In this document: positions 46,316 to 58,420 of the stretch, in pieces | Position numbering within the stretch: position 1 is the first letter of the stretch | How the letters are laid out: every line of letters starts with the position of its first letter | NCBI RefSeq assembly: GCF_000283155.1 | Contig: NW_004454170.1 | Coordinates: forward strand, 17,678,732 to 17,742,731 | From: Ceratotherium simum simum | Lineage: Eukaryota > Chordata > Mammalia > Perissodactyla > Rhinocerotidae | Direction: 5' to 3' | Length of the DNA: 64,000 nt | The notes under the pieces: generated by a model | Seen by the model: the letters and a program-made list of their open reading frames with translations, nothing else | Databases searched by the model: none | What the model was told of the DNA's origin: nothing | Position numbers and translations under genes: made by a program

Positions 46316-47570
46316 ATGTTCAACAAATGTGTACAAAAAAATTATAGTTTGCCTATACGTCAGCAATAACATGTCAGAAAAAAAGATTATCTTGTTCATA
46401 ATAGCAATAAAAACTATATCTAGAAGAAAACCCTTAACAAGATATGTAGAAAGAGGATTGGTATAAAGAAAAGAAATTATAATATTTTACTGCAAAAGAT
46501 AAGAGAAGCCTTGAATAAATACTGTGTTCCAGGATGGAAGAAGTAAGTATTATAAATGTTCTTTCTAACCAAACCGAATAAAGATTGTTGCAAATCCCAA
46601 CAAAATCCTAACTTTTTTAAATTACTGCAAAGTGATTCTAAAGTGTACTAAAAGGGACTTTGCCTTATCAGATATTCTAATATAGTATAAAGCTAAAAAT
46701 TAAAACAACATGATATTAAGGAAATACTAGATAGACCAATGGAACTAAATAAAGACAAAAACAGACTCTACTATACGTAAAACTGTAGATGATGATACAA
46801 GTGACATTAAAAATTAGTGGAGAAAGAAATACTTATTCAATAAATAGTGCTGGGAAAGTTTGTTAACCATTTAGAATAAAATGAAATTGAATTATTACCT
46901 AAGATCTGAAACCAAAATAAATTTCAGATAAATTAAAGATGTGCTTTTTTAAAAAACGTTAAGTAAAACGTAAATGAAACTTTTTCTGGACTCAAGGAGG
47001 AGAAGAGTTTTTTAAACACTGAAAGAAATAATGTAGACCTTATTCCATACAAATGTAAAACTTCTATGTACTAAAAAAAATTAAGAGTAAAGAATAAACT
47101 AAGGAAAAATATTTGCAACATAATGACAAAAATTTAATACTTTTAATGTACAAAGTGTTCTAATAAATCACTAAGAAAAATACAAACACTAATTTAAAAA
47201 ATGAAGCATATGACAAGAAAAAATAATTCAATAAAGATATACAAATGATCAATAAACATCCAACTGTTAATAATCAAATCAAATCAATGACACCATTTTT
47301 CATCTAACAAATTTAGTTTTTTCTTTTTCTTTTCTTGCTTATAATCAATATTAGTAAGGGTACAGAAAAATTGCCTCTCATTGCTGGCAGAAGTAGAAAT
47401 TGGTGAAAACTTTCAGTAGGAAGCAATTAGGTAATTTTATACAGTAATTTCACTTCCAGAGATTTCTCCTAAGGAAATAGTGAAAACTACAGTCAAAACA
47501 CTATGTTCAAGAAGGTTCATTGCAGTATTGCCTCCATATAATTCATTCTCCACAGAGCAGCTAAAGAAGT
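46316..47570 (+). repeat. L1 LINE 3' portion, sense
   Basis: Degraded ORF2 and 3' UTR words include GCCTATACGTCAGCAATAAC, GTTCCAGGATGGAAGAAG, TTGCAAATCCCAACAAAATCC, CAGGAAACTAGAT-like text near 46720 (AGATAGACCAATGGAACTAA) and CTTCCAGAGATTTCTCCTAAGG. The copy is ancient and broken in every frame. Confidence 0.85.
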
Positions 47571-47739
47571 GTTTTTAAAACTAGATCAGTTTGTTCAGTG
47601 GTGTGCTGGTAAATGTTTAACAACTGGCTTTCTGGAGGATGAAGGCCCTGATTTGTAGCGTCTGCTACAAATTTCTGTGGTGTAAATATGCTCACCATGG
47701 CCATTTCAAATCACCAATGTGATGTCACTAAACAGTTAG

Positions 47740-48310
47740 CTGGGAAGAGATGGGCATAGTCAGCTCTCACAAGCCCATAGGAGCCAAGTCCAGTGCACCA
47801 ATGAATGTGTGTCACTCCCCTGCACGAAGCTCTGCAGTGGGTGTCCTTTACACTTTGCAAGAAAGTCCACACTCCTTACCCTGTCCTCCAAAGCTCTCCA
47901 TGACGAGGTGGCCCCTGCCCACTTCCCAGACCACCTCCTCCATCCCCTCTTTGCTTACTCACTGCTTCTGAATTTTGCTTGAACGCTCCAAGTTTACTCC
48001 CATTTCAGGGCCTTTCAACTTGCCCTTCCCCAGATTGTCTCCTTGTCATTCAGGTCACCGGTTCAAAAGGTCCTCCCCAACAATCCTACCTGAAGTTGCC
48101 ACGCTTAGTTCAGTATGTTATCTTGTTTTATTTACAGGCTTTGTCACCAACCGAACTTGCTTTCTTTATTTATCATGTCTCTCCACTAAAATTTAAACTC
48201 CATAAGCTCAGACACCTGTCTAGTGGTGGTTACCCCATGTAATTCTCAGCATTTAGAGAAATAGTTGGCACATAGTAAGAATTCAATAAATATTTGTTGA
48301 ATATTAATAA
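47740..48310 (+). repeat. L2 LINE 3' part, sense
   Basis: CACTCCTTACCCTGTCCTCC, CATTTCAGGGCCTTTCAACT, CCTTCCCCAGATTGTCTCC, AATTTAAACTCCATAAGCTC and TTCAATAAATATTTGTTGAA are L2 landmarks in order. Confidence 0.9.
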
Positions 48311-48377
48311 ATTGATTAGTTTATAATAGTGAAAAATTTATAAACCACATAAAGGCCCAATGATATGGAAATGGTAA

Positions 48378-48595
48378 AACTAACATTTATTGATCATGTA
48401 CCATCCACCAGGCACTGTGAAAAGCATGTGATATATTCACCTCACTTAATCTGTACAAAACTCTATGGGGTGGGCACTATTGTTATCCCCATTTTACAGA
48501 TGAGGAAATACCCAGAGAGGTTAAGTCATCTACCCAAAGCCACACAGAGCCAAGTAAATAAGTCAAGCCCAAGTCGGCTCCACAGGCCCATCTAG
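48378..48595 (-). repeat. MIR SINE, antisense
   Basis: AACATTTATTGATCATGTACC, GTGGGCACTATTGTTATCCCC, ATTTTACAGATGAGGAAATAC and CAAGCCCAAGTCGGCTCCAC match MIR in reverse. Confidence 0.9.
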
Positions 48596-48879
48596 ATCAC
48601 ATAAGACTCCAGGGGGAGGATTAGGAAGCTTCGCTTGGACTAAATGAGCGCAGAAACATGGAAGTGCTTGTTTCAGGTGCTTGCTGAGCTCTTCATAAAG
48701 TGGTTCCTTATTTCACAGCTGGCTTGTGCCCTTCATATGTGTAGCTCCCTTGGTCAAGAGCTCTTTGGGGAGGAAAAATAAGAAGCAGAACAGGAACTAT
48801 GTTTACCTGAGTTCTTACCTAACAGCAGCATGATACCACCAAGATCTCTCCATGAACGTCAACCGTTAACCATAACAAA
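48596..48879. other. Unclassified intergenic sequence
   Basis: No gene or repeat was recognised. Confidence 0.4.
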
Positions 48880-49165
48880 TCCAGTTTTCAAATACTTAAT
48901 GATATTGTTATAATGCTCACAATATAATGAAAAGTGAAAGAAGTAGAATGGGAAACTACATATTCTCTACGAGCTAAATTTTGGGGGAAAAATATTATAA
49001 ACACATTTGTATAATGCTTAGAAAAAGACCAGAGGGAAAAACACACCAAAATGTTAGCAGTGTTTGGATTGGGATGATTGGATTATGAGTGAATTTTATA
49101 TTCTTCTTTATACTCTTCCATATTTTCCAATTGTTTCCCAATGAACACGCCTTTTGTAATGAGAG
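48880..49165 (+). repeat. L1 3' UTR, sense
   Basis: GAAAAGTGAAAGAAGTAGAATG, TGGATTGGGATGATTGGATTA and CATATTTTCCAATTGTTTCCC are typical L1M 3' UTR phrases. Confidence 0.8.
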
Positions 49166-49844
49166 AAAAAAATCTATATCGTTACTTTTTTTAAATGGTT
49201 GAAGATTTTAAAGGCAATGGAATGCAAAACTGAGAGAATGTTAAACAGCCCATATAAAGCAGGATTGGGAGGCTGCAGATACGGTTTCTCCAGGACCAGG
49301 CTAAGACAGGACAGTGAGGAGAGACCTCACATGCTTAACCTGAGAAAACGCAGCAAGGGAAGTAGTTACAAATGAGGCAGGCACAGGACAGCGAAGTGAA
49401 GATGAAGAAGATGACAGGGGCAGGTTATACTTCAAGGGTTGGTTCCCTCCCCCCACCAGAAGGGAGGTAAGTTCCAGGTTAGGGTAGTCTTTTGGGGTCC
49501 TGGACCCAATTCCAATGTGTGTGTTTGGGCGTGGTGGGGAGCAGTTCACATATCAACAATAATTCTTGAGATACCAGCTGGATGTCCTGTAATTCAACTC
49601 AATTCTGACACTATCTCACCAGAGATAGCATCAGATTTCACAGGCTAAGGGTTTAGTCCTACAAGACTCCCCCACTCCCCAACTTCAGATGCCAGTCACA
49701 AGCCCAAGTTGTTAGCTGTGCTTCTTTCTACTGAAAGAAAAGGAGATGGTCCCAGGAAAGATGATAGAGAGACTCGCTCCTGACAAAGGCTGGGCACAGG
49801 TGCCTGCCCCTGCTATAGCCACAGGTCTACAGGTCTAGATCAAT
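49166..49844. other. Unclassified intergenic sequence
   Basis: No gene or repeat was recognised. Confidence 0.4.
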
Positions 49845-50020
49845 AGTTCTCAACTCTGGCTGCACCTCAGAATCACATGAGGAGCTGTAAATATATATAT
49901 ATATATAACAACATATACATATACATATATATATATACATATATAGATCAATGCCAAGACTCCATCTGAGTAACTGAATCTGAATCTTTCAGAGCTGGAG
50001 TCTAGACACTCATTTTTTAA
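49845..50020 (+). repeat. MER5-like DNA transposon with internal (AT)n
   Basis: CAATAGTTCTCAACTCTGGCTGC and CTCAGAATCACATGAGGAGC open the element, and CCAAGACTCCATCTGAG with a TTTTTTAAAGC end closes it. An AT/ATAC microsatellite has expanded within it. Confidence 0.65.
49888..49945. repeat. (AT)n/(ATAC)n microsatellite
   Basis: Alternating AT with TACATA interruptions, inside the MER5-like element. Confidence 0.9.
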
Positions 50021-50121
50021 AGCAAACTGGGAATGGGGTAGGCGGGGTCACAGGGTAGCCCACAGTGTAAATGGTTGTTCTGCTTCCCAGCTATAGCCTA
50101 GGGAAAGCAGGACAGAGACCG

Positions 50122-50476
50122 CAGTGGACTGAATGTTTACGTTCTCCTAAAATTCATATGTTGAAGCCCTAATCCTGCTGTGATGGTATTAGCAGGTGGG
50201 GCCTTTGGGAGGTGACTAGGTCTTGGGGGCAGAGCAGCCATGTATGAGATTAGTGCCCTTATGAGAAGAGGCCAGAGAGCTCGCTGTTCTTCCATCCTGT
50301 GAGGACACAGCGAGATGTCGGCCGTCTGCAGCCCAGAGGAGGCCCCAGGAGAACAGACCATGCTGGCACCCTGATCTCAGACTTCCAGCCTCCAGAACTG
50401 TGAGAAATAAATTTCTGTTGTTTATAAGCCACCCAGTCTGTGCTATTTTGTTATACAACCTGAACTGACTAAGACA
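50122..50476 (+). repeat. MaLR solo LTR (MLT1/MST type)
   Basis: The LTR runs through AAAATTCATATGTTGAAGCCC, GTGGGGCCTTTGGGAGGTGA, AGATTAGTGCCCTTATGAGAA, CTTCCAGCCTCCAGAACTGTG and AAATAAATTTCTGTTGTTTA to CTGAACTGACTAAGACA. It is a solo LTR and better preserved than the one at 37995. Confidence 0.92.
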
Positions 50477-51837
50477 AAACTAATAATAAACATAGCGAAA
50501 TGATATCAAGCACATGACGAGGGCACAAGAAAGTATGAAACCCGTCGGTAAAAGTAAGTACAGAGATGAGAACAACCCTGAGACACTGTTGTCCTCAATC
50601 CCAGAAAGATTAGGGATGTGCCAGGCTACTGGGTGGCAGACCCAGGTCTACCCAACTCCAAAGACTTTAGGCTTCCACTAAGCTCTGCCGCCAGACACAT
50701 CTGCGAGGAGCCTGAGATGGCGGGGCTAAGCAGGGACACTGGGGCAGACGATCCCTGCTGCTGAAGATGAGGAAAGATCAGACCCTCCTCTGAGAGGCCC
50801 CAACTGTCTCCACGGTGTGGCGAGATGCCAGCACTCACAACAGAGGCGCACTCTCAGGAGAGCACATCTTGGTTGGTGTTCCGGAAAGTTCTGGCCAGCC
50901 CCTGTGCCTCTGCTCAGAGGGCAAGGCTGGGCTGTGGGGAAGGTGGGACACAATGCCCTCCCGCTGTGTGGCACAGGAGCCACTAGGCCAGCAGCCCTTA
51001 GAGCAGTGCAGTGATGCTCTGCTGTGATGTGTTCCCGTCCCCCTTCAAGACAGCAGGTCCCAGCCCCCAGCCACCAGGAATGCTGTTGGCGCACAGCCTG
51101 CAGCTCTCAGCTCACCTCAGGAATTGCCTTCGCTGAAGCTGGCCACCTGGACCCAGATCATGACACCTTCCTGGAGCAGTCTGCATCCAGTGACTGGTCG
51201 ATGAGGGAACAGAAAGGCCTGGCCTCTTCCCCCAACTCGGGACAACTCTGGAAGACCCTCCAAGCTTCAGAGCCCTCCACCCCCACCCCATAAGGTCACC
51301 TGAGGCCTCTGTTGAGACACATCACAGCCCAACTTCTCCCTCTGCCCAATCCTGCTTCCTTTCCTTCCTTTCCCCAGGTGTTGATCCTTAGAGCCCCCCA
51401 GTAGACCTCCTGCACGTTAACCCCTGTCTCACAGTCTGTTTCCAGAACTCCGTCTGCAACAAGCAGCCTCACCCTCCCTGCAGCGGCGTGGGGTCAGAGG
51501 CCCGCAAGCACAGGGGGAGGAAGGGCAGGTGTCCGGGCATGGGAGGACGCAGGATGGGCTCCACAGAGCCTGGCCCTCAGCCGAGCCAGGGCCGAGTGGA
51601 GGAGGAGGCCCAGAGGAGGTGTCTCTGTCTTTGGTCACGTGGCCCCACAGTGGCTCCACAGCCTACTTGGGGAGACGGGGAGTGCGGGGTGTTGGGAAGG
51701 AGGAGGGCTGAGTCCCAGCCAGGTGGCCTAAGAGATTCCATCTGGAGTCCATCTGTCAAACAGCTTACAAACATGGAAAAAAGTGATTTTCATCAGATTG
51801 GCATTCACCTCAATATCAAACTAAGATTAGCTCTATG
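50477..51837. other. Unique, moderately GC-rich intergenic sequence
   Basis: No gene or repeat was identified. Several overlapping open frames at 50626-51841 occur on both strands without recognisable domains. Confidence 0.4.
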
Positions 51838-51975
51838 TTAAAGGGCTGAGGGAACAGAGGCCCTGAGAGGTGGAGTGACTTACCCAAAGCCACCCAGCTT
51901 CCAGGTGCTAGAACCAGGATTGAAAATAGGCAGTCTGGGCTTACAGTCTGCATTCCTGACCATCCAGCACACTGC
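51838..51975 (-). repeat. MIR-like SINE remnant
   Basis: GAGAGGTGGAGTGACTTACCC, AAAGCCACCCAGCTTCCAGG and GAACCAGGATTGAAAATAGG follow MIR in reverse. Confidence 0.75.
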
Positions 51976-52004
51976 CTCAGACAGCAAACGAGGGCTACCT
52001 CTAA

Positions 52005-52075
52005 TCCACACTCCTAACAGAGCCCAGAGAGGTGAAGAGGCTTAGCCAGGGTCACACAGTTTCTTGGTGGCAGTC
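52005..52075 (-). repeat. MIR fragment
   Basis: CCCAGAGAGGTGAAGAGGCTTAG and CAGGGTCACACAGTTTCTTGG are the antisense MIR core. Confidence 0.65.
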
Positions 52076-52799
52076 TCCTTTACAGAAACATTTCTTGAGC
52101 AACCCTATGTGAGCGTGCAGGAGTGTATATGTTGTGAAAGAGGATCACGGGGTTAGAGTAGTATTTATGTTGAGGCAACCTTCCTGGGCCACCTCCCCCT
52201 GGAGGGAGCCTCTGGTTTGAAGGCAGGGCTCCTCCCTGAGACAACTACACCCAACACAGCTGGGCAAGCGTCACTCACCTGCAGCAGAACCACAATCACG
52301 AACCTGCCATTTTGGCCCGAGAACAGCACACACCACCAGCACCACCCAAACACTAACCCCCATTCCCGCCCCCACCCCCGGCCCATTTCTCTCCCTGCCC
52401 TCTCACCAGTTCCCCGAAGAAACTTCCGAATTCAGCAAGCCTCTTTCAAGGCGGCCCCCACCCCACCCAGGAAGGTTCCAGGGTTCCCCCCTCTGTGCCG
52501 GATGCCACAGGCTGAGCCACAGGCGTCCCCAAAGCATTGCTCTGGCTCTGGATAAAACCAAAGCTGTCAATGTGCTAATTAGCAACCAGGAGAGGTTGGG
52601 CACACTGACTGACAATTAATGACTCCATCTCTCTGTTTCCTTCTGGCATATTATTAATTCATTGGGCCTCGTGGTGGGGCCAGAGAGATAACACAGAATG
52701 CAAAAGTTCACATTTCAAATGGAGGCTGAGATGAGAGGAGGGGCGTGGGGAGACGCAGCAATCCTCAGGGGCCAGAGCACAGTGTGGGAAGGCCCCCTC
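52076..52799. other. Unique sequence with a candidate regulatory cluster
   Basis: No gene was recognised. The part at 52571-52665 contains GTGCTAATTAGCAAC, GACAATTAATGACTC and TATTATTAATTCATTGGG, three homeodomain-type cores spaced over less than 100 bases in non-repetitive DNA. Confidence 0.45.
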
Positions 52800-53345
52800 C
52801 ACAGACCCGCTTCTAGGACTCTATCCTTAGAAATAAAAGCACACGTCATAAAGGCACAAACAGGGAGCACAGCAACTGCTCTAAATTGCAAAGCGACCAA
52901 AAACTCCTGTTGAGAGGGGCTGTGTGAATAAACTGCGGTTCAGCCATGCCTAGGAATACTATGCAGCATTAAAGAGACATCGCGGACATCTCTCTAGAAA
53001 CTGCCAAGAAAGATGCCCAAGATAGAGTGTTAATTTTTAAAAAGCAAAATGCAGACCTATATGTGTAATATGATTCCATTTTCGTGACAGACAGAAGGAG
53101 AGGGAGGGACAAGTTTTTCCCAGCTTAAGCATAGAAATACAGGGAAGACAGCAACCACAATGAATGGCAGCTGGGGGAGGGTTGAGATGAGAGGAAGGGG
53201 GATGAAGATGGACTTGACCCTGCTGTACCCAAGCCAGGTATGTCGGGACAACACTGCCCCACACCAAAGAGCACTGTCCCCAAGCAAGTGCTTCTGTATT
53301 ATTTCTGTACTCTAGGAACAGAAAGGGAATGTACGTGACTCCTCC
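52800..53345 (+). repeat. L1 3' UTR remnant, sense
   Basis: AAACTGCGGTTCAGCCATGCC, GAATACTATGCAGCATTAAAG and TAATATGATTCCATTTTCGTG are L1 3' UTR phrases. The remainder is diverged. Confidence 0.75.
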
Positions 53346-54298
53346 CTGTATTCTTTATAAATCTGAGAAGGATGCAGGTTTCCCATCACTAAGATCAGTA
53401 GGTAATGAGTTACATTCTGACGAGAGGAGCGCGCCAGGGAGTGGAACGTGTGCAGGGACACAGAGGGTCTGCACGGGGTTCCCAGGTAAGAGGTGGAGGG
53501 AAGGAAGAGAGGAGAAAAGGACTTCAAGCCTGCAGTCGTTCATTCCTTCTCCACTTTGGGCTTTGGAGAGCAAAGGAGGAAGAGACAGATGGTGAGAAGG
53601 GCCAACAGCAGAAGAGAGGAGGAAGAAGACGGTGCGCTGGGGTCAGGGCCAGGCTGTGGAGTGGTCCTCACAGGGGTCCCCCGTGCTGGAGGAGGTGCAG
53701 CCACTGAAAACAGAACAGAGTCTAAAGGTCACAACAGACCGGCTGCACGGCCTGGGCGATGCATGTCTTTCTCTGTCCCTCTGCTGTCTCACCTGAACAT
53801 TAAATGAGAAATGATGTGAGGTGATGTTTTTAAAGCTCTTATTTATCACAGTGCCTGGAATACTGTTGGTATTGTGTGTGTGTCTGTTCTTCAGCACTGA
53901 GTATTTCCTTTTCTACACGTGTCTTCATCAATCCGGTCACATCCAAGAGAAAAACACCCTTGACTCACCTGCAGCCATGCAACCAGGTGAGCTCTTAGAG
54001 GATGGAAAGGTAGTGCAGGGCGGTGCACGAGATGGGAAGCCCTGGACTGAGACCAGAATCCCTGGGTGCTCACCCTGCTCTGCAAGGCCTTTCCACCTTC
54101 TGGCTTCAGCATCCTTACCTGTGATATGGTGGGTGACCACTAGGCTGCTCCAGCCCATTCCAGCTTCATAGCTTTCTGTGAAAAGCTTCCAAGGGAGACT
54201 ATGGCTGCAGTACACAGAAATGACCACTTAGAGGCACCACAAAACAGGAAAAATTCTCTCTTGAGAAAAAGAGGGAAAGTGTGATCAATTGCGCAGCT

Positions 54299-54316
54299 GG
54301 CACTAGAGGGCGCTGC
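54299..54316 (+). promoter_or_regulatory. Strong CTCF-like motif
   Basis: The plus strand reads GGCACTAGAGGGCGCTGC, a near-perfect match to the CTCF core (SYAGRKGGCGC) in unique DNA. Confidence 0.6.
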
Positions 54317-55521
54317 TTTCCCCATTTTCTTGAAAAGGGTGGCTCAGAAGGCAGAATCGCTTCACATGTTCAGGAGGCTGAACAGTCTCCTACTGAAGAC
54401 ACCCAGGCCTGGCCCATGCTGGCAGGGTGGAGGTGGCTGGGGAGGTGGGGAGGAGAGACTGGCTCAACTGCCCCTCAAAACAGGGACAAGACTCTGATGG
54501 TGCTGGAAAGTGAAGCACAGACACGGACTGGACAGCTGGGGCACATCAGGACTGAGAGCCGGGCTGCAGAGTCACAAACTCTTCTCCCCTGCCTCCTCCT
54601 TCCTGGCTTGGCCTTGAAGAGAAGAAACAGGACAACAGAGAAACACTTGACCCCCCTAAGCCCTGGCTCCCGGCACCGGGCTCTGGAGAAGGTGAAACAA
54701 TTCTGCTTTCTCTTAGGGCATCCATGGCTCAGCGAAGGAGCAGAGAGGTTATGCATTTGTTCTCTTTGAGGCTGAGAGTTGCCAGGCACTGAGCAAGGGG
54801 CTGGGCGTCTGCACGGGAACCCCACTGCTCATGCTCCCCAACATACTTATCCTCATAGCCTGTTCTCTAGGGGAAGCTTTCATAGAACTGTTTGAATGGG
54901 GAAACAACGTAGGGAAAGGAAAGCCACTAGAGACCAGACCTAGAAAGCGACCCTTTTTCCAAATCCCTGGAGGACAGGTAAAGAAAATTCAAGGATGTGT
55001 GAAGTTCCCCCAGAGGGCACATCGTAAAACAAATCTCTAGGAGTCACCCGAATTGTGTCAGTTGCCAGGGGGAGCCCAGTTCTCTGGATTCTCACTGGCT
55101 TCCTGTTCTGCTCAGAATTCTAAGAAGGCAGGGCATATGCTACAGGTCCTACTTGGCTCGTGGTTTTCAAACGTGTTGTTGGCTAGTGATAACACAGCAC
55201 ATTGAAGCTCATGAGTTCTGTGTTCCGTTGGCATATGTTCTGGTTTCTGCGAGTCTGTTATATACAACCTTAGGAGCCTGAGATGCCTCATCTTTGAGTA
55301 AGGGGGTTGGACTCTGCAGGGCTGCAAACTCAGGTGCCTTCAGAGCCGAGCCAGTCATCTAAGTAAGCCCTTTCTAACGTAGCAGGGAGCAGTGGAGACT
55401 ATAGTGACGTCGAGACCTGCTGCCCCTTCTAAAAGCATACAAATTTCAATTGTATTAAAGATTAGATCACTCAACAAAGCACTTCTGTTCAATGGAACAA
55501 ATTGAAATGATGCCTGGTTTT

Positions 55522-55538
55522 GCCAGCAAGGGGCAGCA
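55522..55538 (+). promoter_or_regulatory. CTCF-like motif
   Basis: The plus strand reads GCCAGCAAGGGGCAGCA, close to CCASYAGRKGGCAS with one A for G. It has the same orientation as the motif 1.2 kb to the left. Confidence 0.5.
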
Positions 55539-55989
55539 CGTGAAATGATGTCCCCACCTAGTCTGACTAGATCTGCATGGCATTAGCTGCCTTTCAAGAG
55601 GTCAGAGAAAAATTGGCCCAGTGGCTTTTAAAATTCAACCAGAAAGCTTCAAGGTTGAGCCGCTTATTTCCTTATAGAATTTGTTGCCAATGTTGAGTGT
55701 GTTAAGGCTGGTGAGAATGTTGGTTGGATGTGTGAGTTATCTCCCCCATTCGACCTGCCCCGGCCCCGCCCACCCACCCAAGTCAGCACAGCTGCAGGGC
55801 ATGTGAGACAAAGTAGGTGGGACTTACAGGGCTGGTTCCTCCAAGACTTTCACTGACCACAGTCCACCGACCTTGCAAACAGAAGACGGTTCACACAGAG
55901 CCCCAGTAGTCACCCAGCCTTCAGGATCCCAGTTTCCTCATCTGTAAATGAGGCCGTTGAACAAGATGATGATGATGATAATAATGACG

Positions 55990-56345
55990 GCTGATATGCA
56001 CCGACTCTTTACCATGTGCCAGGCACTGTGCACTTCCTCATTTCATCGCCTGAGGGCTGCTGGGGTCCACGACGTATACAGCTGATCCCAACCCTGACCG
56101 CACCCTCTGCGCCAAACCTCTGGCGCCCTGCTGTAGACAGCGATGGCGAGTGACAGGCTCCTGAAGGCGAGGAGCCAGACGTTAGGGGTAAAACAACCAA
56201 ACATGGACTAAGTGCTTTGCATGCTCTTCACAACAATTCAGAAAGGTCGCTGTCCTCATCCACAATCCCACAGAGGAAAATGAGGCTCAGAAAGGTTGAA
56301 TATTTTTCCTAAGGACAAGTAACACATGGTTCAGTGGTGATCAAT
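55990..56345 (-). repeat. MIR/L2-type remnants, antisense
   Basis: ACTCTTTACCATGTGCCAGG followed at 56200 by ATGGACTAAGTGCTTTGCAT and AGAGGAAAATGAGGCTCAGAA shows two pieces of antisense MIR separated by about 150 unclassified bases. A short (GAT)n stretch lies just upstream at 55965-55983. Confidence 0.65.
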
Positions 56346-56559
56346 CAAAGGTGTGAGGGAGGATGGCACCCAAGCAGCCTGCAACTTAACCCAGCTGGGT
56401 TTTCACGGCCTGTGAGGCTCCACACCCCAAGGGCTGACCCTGGTCTAGACCTGGAGCCCCTGATATCGTGACCTCCCTGGGCTAGATCTGACAATAGATC
56501 TGGGGGCTGTTAAAGGCTGGGTGAGCATCTAGATCATAATTATAACCGTACCAACTGTT
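56346..56559. other. Unclassified sequence
   Basis: No gene or repeat was recognised. Confidence 0.4.
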
Positions 56560-57440
56560 TACTGAGCATTCCTTCATTCATTCACAAATACTCACTGAGA
56601 GCCTAGGTGTTGGGCATTGCTCCCAGCACTGGAGGAGGAAGGCAGTTGCATAGGGTGAGGTGACCCAGAGTTACCTGGTGTCTATTTTAGACTATGTGGT
56701 GAAGGGCAACCTCCCTGAGGCAGTATCATTTAAGCTGAGGTCTAAATGACAAGAGTGGACCAACCTTGTTAAGATTGGATAGGCCTGGCCTGAAAGAAGG
56801 CCGGTAGGCAGGAGTGTAGAGAGGAAGGGAGGAAGTCATGGGGATGAGGTAAGGAGCCACCCAAAGACTGGGTGGTATAGGGCTTTGCGAACCAGGCAAA
56901 GGGAATCAGACTGTACTCTTGGTGCAAGGGGAAGTTACATCACAGACTCATGATTTGGTTTAGATCTTTTTTAAATGTCCCCATGTGCTATGTGAATAGA
57001 CACCTTCCTGATTACAGAGAAACAAAGATGTAAGGAGAGAGGCCAGTTAGGGGACCATTACAATGGTCCAAGTGACAAAGGCTTGGAAGAGACTGCGAGC
57101 AGTGAGGATGGGGAAGTGTTTGAACTTAGACTATGTTTGCGAGGTGTGTTGACAGGACTTGCCAACTGATTGGAAGAGGGGAAAAGGGAACAAGAGGAAT
57201 AAGGGATAACGAGAATCTTTGGCTTGAGCAACCAGGTAGATGTGGTGCCACTTACCGAGACAGGGAGGACCCAGGGGCCTGGCTGGGTCAGGTGAGGATC
57301 ACGACTTTGGCTTTAGCCATGTTGATTGAGTTCTAGATGCTAATTAGACCACAGTGTGGAGATGCCAGGCTAGCATTTGGCTACAAGAGTCAAGAGGTCT
57401 TAGGAAATCCACATTTGGGAGTCACTTGCAGATGGACCCA
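56560..57440 (-). repeat. L2 LINE 3' part, antisense
   Basis: CCTTCATTCATTCACAAATAC, TTAAGCTGAGGTCTAAATGAC, GTATAGGGCTTTGCGAACC, CATTACAATGGTCCAAGTGA and TTGGGAGTCACTTGCAG are antisense L2 landmarks. Confidence 0.8.
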
Positions 57441-57544
57441 GTTGAGGTCCCCCAGGGAGACTGTGTAGGCAGAGGAGAGGCCCAGAGTAACCCTGGGGCT
57501 CACCAGCATTCTGAGGACTCACACCAGTATATGTGATCCAATAA

Positions 57545-57745
57545 CTGTGGTGGAAATTTACAACAGACCTGCTATTACCAACAGACCTGGGAGTACTATT
57601 ACCCACATCCCGCATCTAAAAATGCAGAGAGGTTACCACCTCCCCAGGTCCCGTAGTTTACAAGTAGCATTGCAAGAACCAACCCCAACTAGTAGGAACT
57701 GGGTTCCTGTCATCTGCCTAGCACTGTGTAGTCACTGCGGGGGAT
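57545..57745 (-). repeat. MIR-like remnant, antisense
   Basis: ACTATTACCCACATCCCGCA, AAAATGCAGAGAGGTTACCAC and TAGTTTACAAGTAGCATTGC are a weak MIR in reverse. Confidence 0.6.
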
Positions 57746-57764
57746 ACTAAAGTGGGCAGGATGC

Positions 57765-57870
57765 CTCAGTGGAACGAGATGGGCATTGAAGTCAGAAGGC
57801 CTGCTGTGAACCCTCACTAGCTGTGCGATACTGGACAACTAACGTAACTTCCCTAACCCTGAGGGTTTCA
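57765..57870 (+). repeat. MIR SINE 5' half, sense
   Basis: GTCAGAAGGCCTGCTGTGAACC, CTAGCTGTGCGATACTGGAC and ACTTCCCTAACCCTGAGG match sense MIR. Confidence 0.7.
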
Positions 57871-57889
57871 AATCTTAGTGTGTCAAATT

Positions 57890-58090
57890 ACATTGTTTTT
57901 TTCATTTTGCAAATATCTATTAAGTGTCTATTGTGTGCCAGGCACTGTGCTAAGTGATGGGGGGCAGACAGACTTCTCTGCTCTACAGTCTAGTGGGGAC
58001 TACAGACGCGTAAACAGGCGGTTACAATCTAAAGTGATAAGTACTATGATTATGGAAATACCACTTCCCTCTTTATAGAGTAAGTTGTAC
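57890..58090 (-). repeat. L2 LINE 3' end, antisense
   Basis: CTATTAAGTGTCTATTGTGTG, CCAGGCACTGTGCTAAGTGA, CTACAGTCTAGTGGGGACTAC and AAGTGATAAGTACTATGATT match the antisense L2 tail. Confidence 0.85.
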
Positions 58091-58204
58091 CAACCTACGC
58101 AGACTTCAGAGTTACACATAATTTCCTTTCTTCCAAATCCATATGCAATAATAGTCCTATATGAAATGTTTCTATTCTTTATAATAGTACCTATGATTTC
58201 CATT

Positions 58205-58420
58205 AGAATAAATAATACATGGGAAGCACCCAACACATAGCCGGCGCTCAGTCAATGGTGGCCGTCATTATTGAGCCATGTTTGACCTAGCACCATCTCT
58301 AACTCTGGGGCTCAGTTTCTCTTCTGTAAATTTGGAATAATAACAGCCAGTTCATAGGGTCATTGCGAGGGTCAGATGGGATAGTAGAGATGAAAACATT
58401 TTGTAAGGTGGAGGGAATTA
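58205..58420 (+). repeat. MIR fragments, sense
   Basis: CACATAGCCGGCGCTCAGTCA is a MIR 3' end. It is followed by a second piece with GGGCTCAGTTTCTCTTCTG and GGTCATTGCGAGGGTCAGATG. Confidence 0.75.

Larger units (their letters stand above)
53346..55989. other. Unique intergenic sequence with two CTCF-like motifs
   Basis: No gene was recognised. CTCF-like motifs lie at 54299-54316 and 55522-55538. GA-rich stretches occur at 53490-53640. The open frames carry no recognisable domains. Confidence 0.45.

Noticed and set aside
50626..51841. A possible GC-rich gene in overlapping open frames
   Set aside because: Frames overlap on both strands with no domain, start context or splice sites, and codon use is uninformative.
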